A stretch of DNA of 64,000 bases from Cotesia glomerata (Eukaryota; Arthropoda; Insecta; Hymenoptera; Braconidae), in contig NC_058160.1 in NCBI RefSeq assembly GCF_020080835.1, positions 27,701,152 to 27,765,151 on the forward strand, read 5' to 3'. A model generated the notes under the pieces. It made no database searches, was not told where the DNA came from, and saw only the letters and a program-made list of their open reading frames with translations. Each line of letters begins with the position of its first letter. Position 1 is the stretch's first letter. The position numbers and the translations under genes were made by a program. Shown one piece after another: positions 61,701 through 64,000 of this stretch.

Positions 61701-62835
61701 TACTAGTTTGCCTGAAAAGATTTCTAGGAGGTTTGTAACAGTAGCTGTTCCGATAGACTGCTGAGTTTTTTTTGAAAGCACTGACAGTGACAGAGATTCT
61801 GCGTTTTTTAAGTATTCTTTGAATAACTCGAAATTTGTTTTTACGGAGTATGTCTCGGTGTTGTCTTTGGTGTCCTTGGCTGTTTCTGAGGGGCTGTTAA
61901 TAAAAGCAGAAAAATTTAAATACTTATTTTTAAGTTTTAGTAATTTGAAAATTAATGTAGCATCTATTTAATAATTTTGAAAATTTTATAACAAATAAAT
62001 AAAAAAAAAACTTTATAAATAAAAATAATGAAAATAAAGTTAGCCGACAACTAAAAATTCATATGATTTTTTTTATTAAAGAATTATTACAAAAAAAATG
62101 AAAATTAATTTAGCATATATTTAATAATTTTAAAAATTCTATAACAAATAAATGATAGCAAAAAAAAATTATAAAAAAAAATTGACGTGAAAATTTTTAA
62201 AAATAGAAAATGCAATTTTTTAAAAATGATTTTTTGCGAAAAATTTTTTTATTAAATAAAATTAAAAAATTGTTAAGTGACTGCTAACTTTAATGTCATA
62301 CAAAAAAATAAAAAAAAAAATTTTTCATTTATTAAAAACTTCAAAAACTATAAGTGCAATTTTTTAAAAATATTTTTTAGTTATAAATTAATAAATTAAG
62401 CAAAATAAAAAAATTAAAAATGTCAGATAACTTTATTATTATATAAAAATAAATAAAAAAAAAAAACTTTATAACAAATTATGGCAAAAAAAATAAGAAA
62501 AAAAAAATTGAAATTTAGAATTTTAAAAAAATAAAAAATGCAATTTTTTAAAAATAATTTTTTGGAAAAAATCTTTTTAAATAAAGTTAAAAAATTGTCA
62601 AGTGACAGCTAACTTGGATTTCATTTTAGTAATTGACAATTATTTCTAGTAAATTATTGTTTACTTACTTAAATTTTGCATTGTCGAGCTCGCCCCACCA
62701 ACAAGCAACAACTGTGACACTTCCAGGACTCCTACGAGTCCAAACAATCTTATCAATTGTTAAATCTAGATAACCGTGAACTTTACCTTCAACTAACGGA
62801 GGAAGCGATCGTTGTGATAAATATTTTCGATCCAT
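55784..62835 (-). CDS. C2cd3: C2 domain-containing protein 3 (C2CD3), centriole distal protein
   Basis: C2CD3 acts at the distal end of centrioles and is needed for distal appendages and ciliogenesis in vertebrates. Only three exons, all phase-matched: 62669-62835, 58534-61893 and 55784-57551, giving 1764 residues. The start MDRKYLSQRSLPPLVEGKVH matches the family's conserved SLPPLVEG opening, followed by an N-terminal C2-like domain (VVACWWGE, TNFELFKEYLKNAESLSLSV, KLGEINICLQL). A middle C2-like region follows, around VEIDLPKF and LLHGLIYISDGRDLPDVSTY. Another C2 domain lies at about residues 955-1101 (VMVEIDCALHLPKVEVN, YEWRCETKLP, LIMKVWRLLAPD, GWYHIMDFGG). The final 590 residues are polar and disordered with N runs, plus one helix-like start (MDQIKESLRFRLNEV). 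Helitron copy E sits in intron 2. Confidence 0.9.
57660..58504 (+). mobile_element. Non-autonomous Helitron, copy E, 5'-truncated and hairpin-less
   Basis: Plus orientation. It has three palindromic modules (about 57714-57925, 57965-58175 and 58207-58420) and ends AAGGTTG then CTAG at 58504 before T, as in the complete copies. The 5' TCTATA end and the following roughly 80-90 bp present in other copies are missing. The terminal hairpin is deleted too: 'acttatag' runs straight into 'taaggttgctag'. It lies in C2CD3 intron 2, antisense to the gene. Confidence 0.82.
61894..62668 (-). other. C2CD3 intron 1, filled with family K-like repeats
   Basis: Contains 'agttagccgacaact' near 62036, 'gactgctaactttaatgtca' near 62280 and 'gtgacagctaacttggattt' near 62600. 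These are separated by 'tgcaattttttaaaaataat' words characteristic of family K. Copies are diverged and overlapping, so boundaries are uncertain. Confidence 0.45.
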
Positions 62836-63224
62836 TTGTTTACTGTTAAATGCTGAGTACTAGATTTGTTTTGATGTTTATCGTCATTGGATAGAGATAG
62901 TGTTAGGTTATTTTTTTTGACTGATATATACAGCTTGCGCCATAAATAATTAAGTCCAGTTTTCATAAAATTTATTTTTTCATGAAAACTTAAAAAAGCG
63001 CGCTTACGCTCGGGCGTAAAAATTGTGAACTAAAATTGTTGTGATTTTTCTAGAACAAAAAATAATTGAATTTCACAATAAACCTTATTTTAAGGATCAG
63101 GATTCATAGCAGTGACTCGCACAAATTGACGTTTTATACAATAAATATTTACAATTAGAAATTGTTTTTTGTTTCTTATTTATTAGTAAATTGCTTGACG
63201 AACAATAAATATTAATTTTTTATA
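62836..63224. promoter_or_regulatory. Divergent promoter interval between C2CD3 and SGT1
   Basis: The two start codons face away from each other across 389 bp. Sequence near 62985-63020 ('aaaagcgcgcttacgctcgg') is CpG-rich in an otherwise AT-rich spacer, consistent with a shared bidirectional promoter. No TATA box is assigned. Confidence 0.5.
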
Positions 63225-63719
63225 ATGGCGAGTGAAACTCTGAATAACCAGGTGAGAAAAAGTGATATAGGTCAAGTTACAGATTTTTATTAATATAATT
63301 TATTTATTTGTTTATTTATTTATTAATATTCCAGATGCCTACGCCAAAAATAAACCATGATTGGTATCAAACAGAGGCTTTTGTTATCGTGACGGTCCTC
63401 GCTAAAAATACAAGTAATGTCAAAACTCAATTCGGCGAGACGACAGTTAGTACTTATAATTTATTTATTTTTTTATTATTTATGTCAAAAATTGTAATAA
63501 ATATTTTTTTTTTTCAGCTAAGTGTCAGCGCTAAATTACCTTCTGGAAACGAGTATAGTTTAGAATTGGATTTAGCTCATGAAATAGTACCAGATCAGTG
63601 TTCATACAAAGTGATCCCCTCAAAAATAGAGATAAAATTGAAGAAACGCGATGGCCTTAGATGGAATTCCTTAGAAGGCAATCCAGCGACTAAAGAAGCT
63701 ATAAAACCTATACCTCAAG
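63225..63719 (+). CDS. Sgt1: SGT1 homologue (SUGT1-like co-chaperone), 3' partial
   Basis: SGT1 is an HSP90 co-chaperone needed for SCF ligase and kinetochore function. Three exons are visible and phase-matched: 63225-63251, 63335-63445 and 63518-63719, giving 113 complete codons; the gene continues past the window. After a short leader (MASETLNNQ) comes the CS domain: HDWYQTEAFVIVTVLAKN, then LSVSAKLPSGNEYSLELDLAHEIV, and the diagnostic SKIEIKLKKRDGLRWNSLEG, which is near-identical in pattern to human SUGT1. As in other insects, no N-terminal TPR domain is present. The last donor is phase 1 (CAAG then GTAAGT). Confidence 0.93.
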
Positions 63720-63781
63720 GTAAGTTATAACTCCTTAATTCTGTTATTAGTTTGATTAAATTGATTAAATGTAATAGACTG

Positions 63782-63817
<36 letters not shown>
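63782..63817 (+). repeat. A36 homopolymer followed by 'cttgaatcaag' words
   Basis: 36 consecutive A bases in an SGT1 intron, immediately followed by 'ttaacttgaatcaagatga', a word also seen after A tracts near 1445 and 49560. This suggests a common element with an A-rich end. Confidence 0.7.
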
Positions 63818-63819
<2 letters not shown>

Positions 63820-64000
63820 AACTTGAATCAAGATGAAAAATTATTGGATCAAGTAAAATTTATTTAAACCAAGAAAAATTTCTTGGTTTAACAGCCAAGA
63901 CCAGTGATTGCAGTTTCAATCGGCTTAGCGAAACAAATGGAAATTTTGAAAAAACGTTTTTAGAGATAATAGATAATTTAATAAACTATTTCACCACAAA

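Overview
The window reads as AT-rich nuclear DNA from an insect. It has long introns, GT-AG splice sites, CpG-containing promoter islands and many short foldback transposons. I infer a holometabolous insect, perhaps a parasitoid hymenopteran. That rests on gene content and base composition only, and the species cannot be fixed from the sequence. Because the genes are split, coding models were built by joining exons whose splice phases agree and whose product matches a known family. No bacterial or viral genes, CRISPR arrays or tRNAs were seen.

Layout: (1) 2439-10373, plus strand: most of an otopetrin proton channel, with its start outside or unrecognised. (2) 10374-17968: a gene-poor interval with two Helitrons, a tandem duplication and GC-rich islands. 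(3) 17969-19825, minus: Rbx1/Roc1, the cullin-RING ligase RING subunit, with a possible alternative first exon and a CpG promoter at 20301-20715. (4) 22736-29181, minus: Caprin, an RNA-granule protein. (5) 29182-34395: intergenic, with a TA microsatellite and a 1.2-kb long inverted repeat. (6) 34396-41741, minus: a 1564-residue low-complexity nuclear protein with AT-hooks and a DUF4211-like C-terminus (QSER1/PRR12 type). (7) 46571-50599, minus: TFIIH subunit p62 (GTF2H1/Tfb1). (8) 52755-55237, plus: a small protein with PGPGTY/SHIPPO-like repeats and a C-terminal CxxC pair. (9) 55784-62835, minus: C2CD3, a centriole distal-end protein, convergent with gene 8. (10) 63225 to the window end, plus: the start of SGT1, divergent from C2CD3.

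The genes do not form a pathway. They are mostly housekeeping functions: ubiquitin ligation, transcription and repair, RNA granules, and an HSP90 co-chaperone. The one functional pairing is genes 8 and 9, both plausibly linked to cilia or centrioles.

The most striking non-genic content is a family of five non-autonomous Helitrons at 11034, 13029, 35876, 47395 and about 57660. They carry a CTRR 3' end, a subterminal hairpin, A/T insertion sites and an interior of two or three tandem palindromic modules of about 200 bp. Around them lies a layered set of foldback and MITE families, several nested inside each other. These preserve natural empty sites that show target duplications and order of insertion.
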